NCBI GenBank assembly: GCA_017625615.1
Contig: JAGAKP010000075.1
Span: forward strand, 1 to 48,640
Reading direction: 5' to 3'
DNA length: 48,640 bases
DNA from: Clostridia bacterium
Lineage (GTDB): Bacteria > Bacillota > Clostridia > Oscillospirales > CAG-382
A program made the position numbers and the translations under genes. Under the pieces are notes generated by a model. The model was not told where the DNA came from, did not search any database, and saw only the letters and a program-made list of their open reading frames with translations. This document shows, piece by piece, positions 48,583 through 48,640 of the stretch (position 1 is the stretch's first letter; each line of letters opens with the position of its first letter).

Positions 48583-48640
48583 TCAATAATATTTTTCTTC
48601 AATGAGTTTACTTAACTTTCTCAATACCTCGTTTTGAGGA
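48583..48640 (-). CDS. C-terminal end of an upstream gene (partial)
   Basis: A frame open from the window edge encodes about 18 residues ending LRKLSKLIEEKYY before a TGA at 48583-48585. That is 24 bp ahead of the next start codon. It looks like a helical C-terminus of an upstream gene in the same operon, but it is too short to identify. Confidence 0.35.
   Translation of the reverse strand, partial: PQNEVLRKLSKLIEEKYY

Noticed and set aside
1..48640. CRISPR array, tRNA or rRNA genes, complete insertion sequences
   Set aside because: No regularly spaced direct repeats, no cloverleaf-like or rRNA-like segments, and no transposase frames were found on either strand.

Overview
The window looks like chromosomal DNA of a low-to-moderate GC Firmicute of the class Clostridia, probably a gut-type anaerobe. 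The evidence is strong AGGAGG-like ribosome sites, sigma-A promoters with 17-bp spacers, DUF3343 paired with a class V aminotransferase, a BaiN/YhiN-type flavoprotein, dockerin-like repeats on secreted proteins, and a CsoR/CopA/CopZ copper operon. No rRNA, tRNA, CRISPR array or complete mobile element was seen. Every intergenic gap is under about 230 bp, so no long stretch is without a gene.

Left edge (1-1.1 kb): the 3' end of a tyrosine recombinase and a GNAT acetyltransferase, probably the border of an integrated element. 1.2-3.1 kb: a patatin-like phospholipase, a 58-residue membrane peptide and an EEP-family phosphohydrolase in one operon. 3.1-6.6 kb: an OmpR-type response regulator, a sensor kinase and a secreted protein of unknown function. 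The regulator operon and the secreted-protein gene share a tandem box at identical spacing from their -10 elements, which suggests a small regulon. 6.6-8.9 kb: a membrane-anchored PIG-L-like protein and an orphan protein. 9-10.3 kb: an ArsB/NhaD-type transporter. 10.3-12.5 kb: a GH27 alpha-galactosidase, a zinc-ribbon protein and dapF. 12.6-20 kb: a small lipoprotein, a discoidin/dockerin-like secreted protein, DUF3343 with a cysteine desulfurase-like enzyme, a flavoprotein, a pseudouridine synthase, and a secreted DUF4127 protein with a C-terminal dockerin-like module.

20-28.1 kb is one eight-gene operon for the whole shikimate pathway plus the phenylalanine and tyrosine branches. Its order is pheA, aroB, aroC, aroE-aroK fusion, aroQ, aroA, tyrA and DAHP synthase. 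It runs from a perfect-consensus promoter. A TetR regulator and a PlsC-like acyltransferase with a zinc ribbon are divergent from it. Two related palindromes, one just downstream of each predicted transcription start, suggest that TetR represses both directions.

30-36.8 kb: a heterodimeric ABC exporter and a TrkA/TrkH potassium uptake pair. 36.9-42 kb: two convergent, paralogous GHL10-type secreted glycosidase-like proteins sharing an N-terminal repeat module. 42.1-44.8 kb: copA-csoR-copZ with a CsoR box filling the promoter spacer. 44.9-48.6 kb: an unrecognised cytosolic protein with an apparent alpha/alpha-barrel, a MazG-like protein, a small membrane protein, a TIM-barrel glycosidase-like protein, and the C-terminus of a further gene cut by the window edge.

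No defence system or clearly new multi-gene machine was found. The most promising new observations are regulatory (the two-component tandem box and the TetR dual operator), a 96-bp double-hairpin element with terminal inverted repeats, and several unusual domain architectures. All functional calls come from reading motifs by eye; no database search was run.
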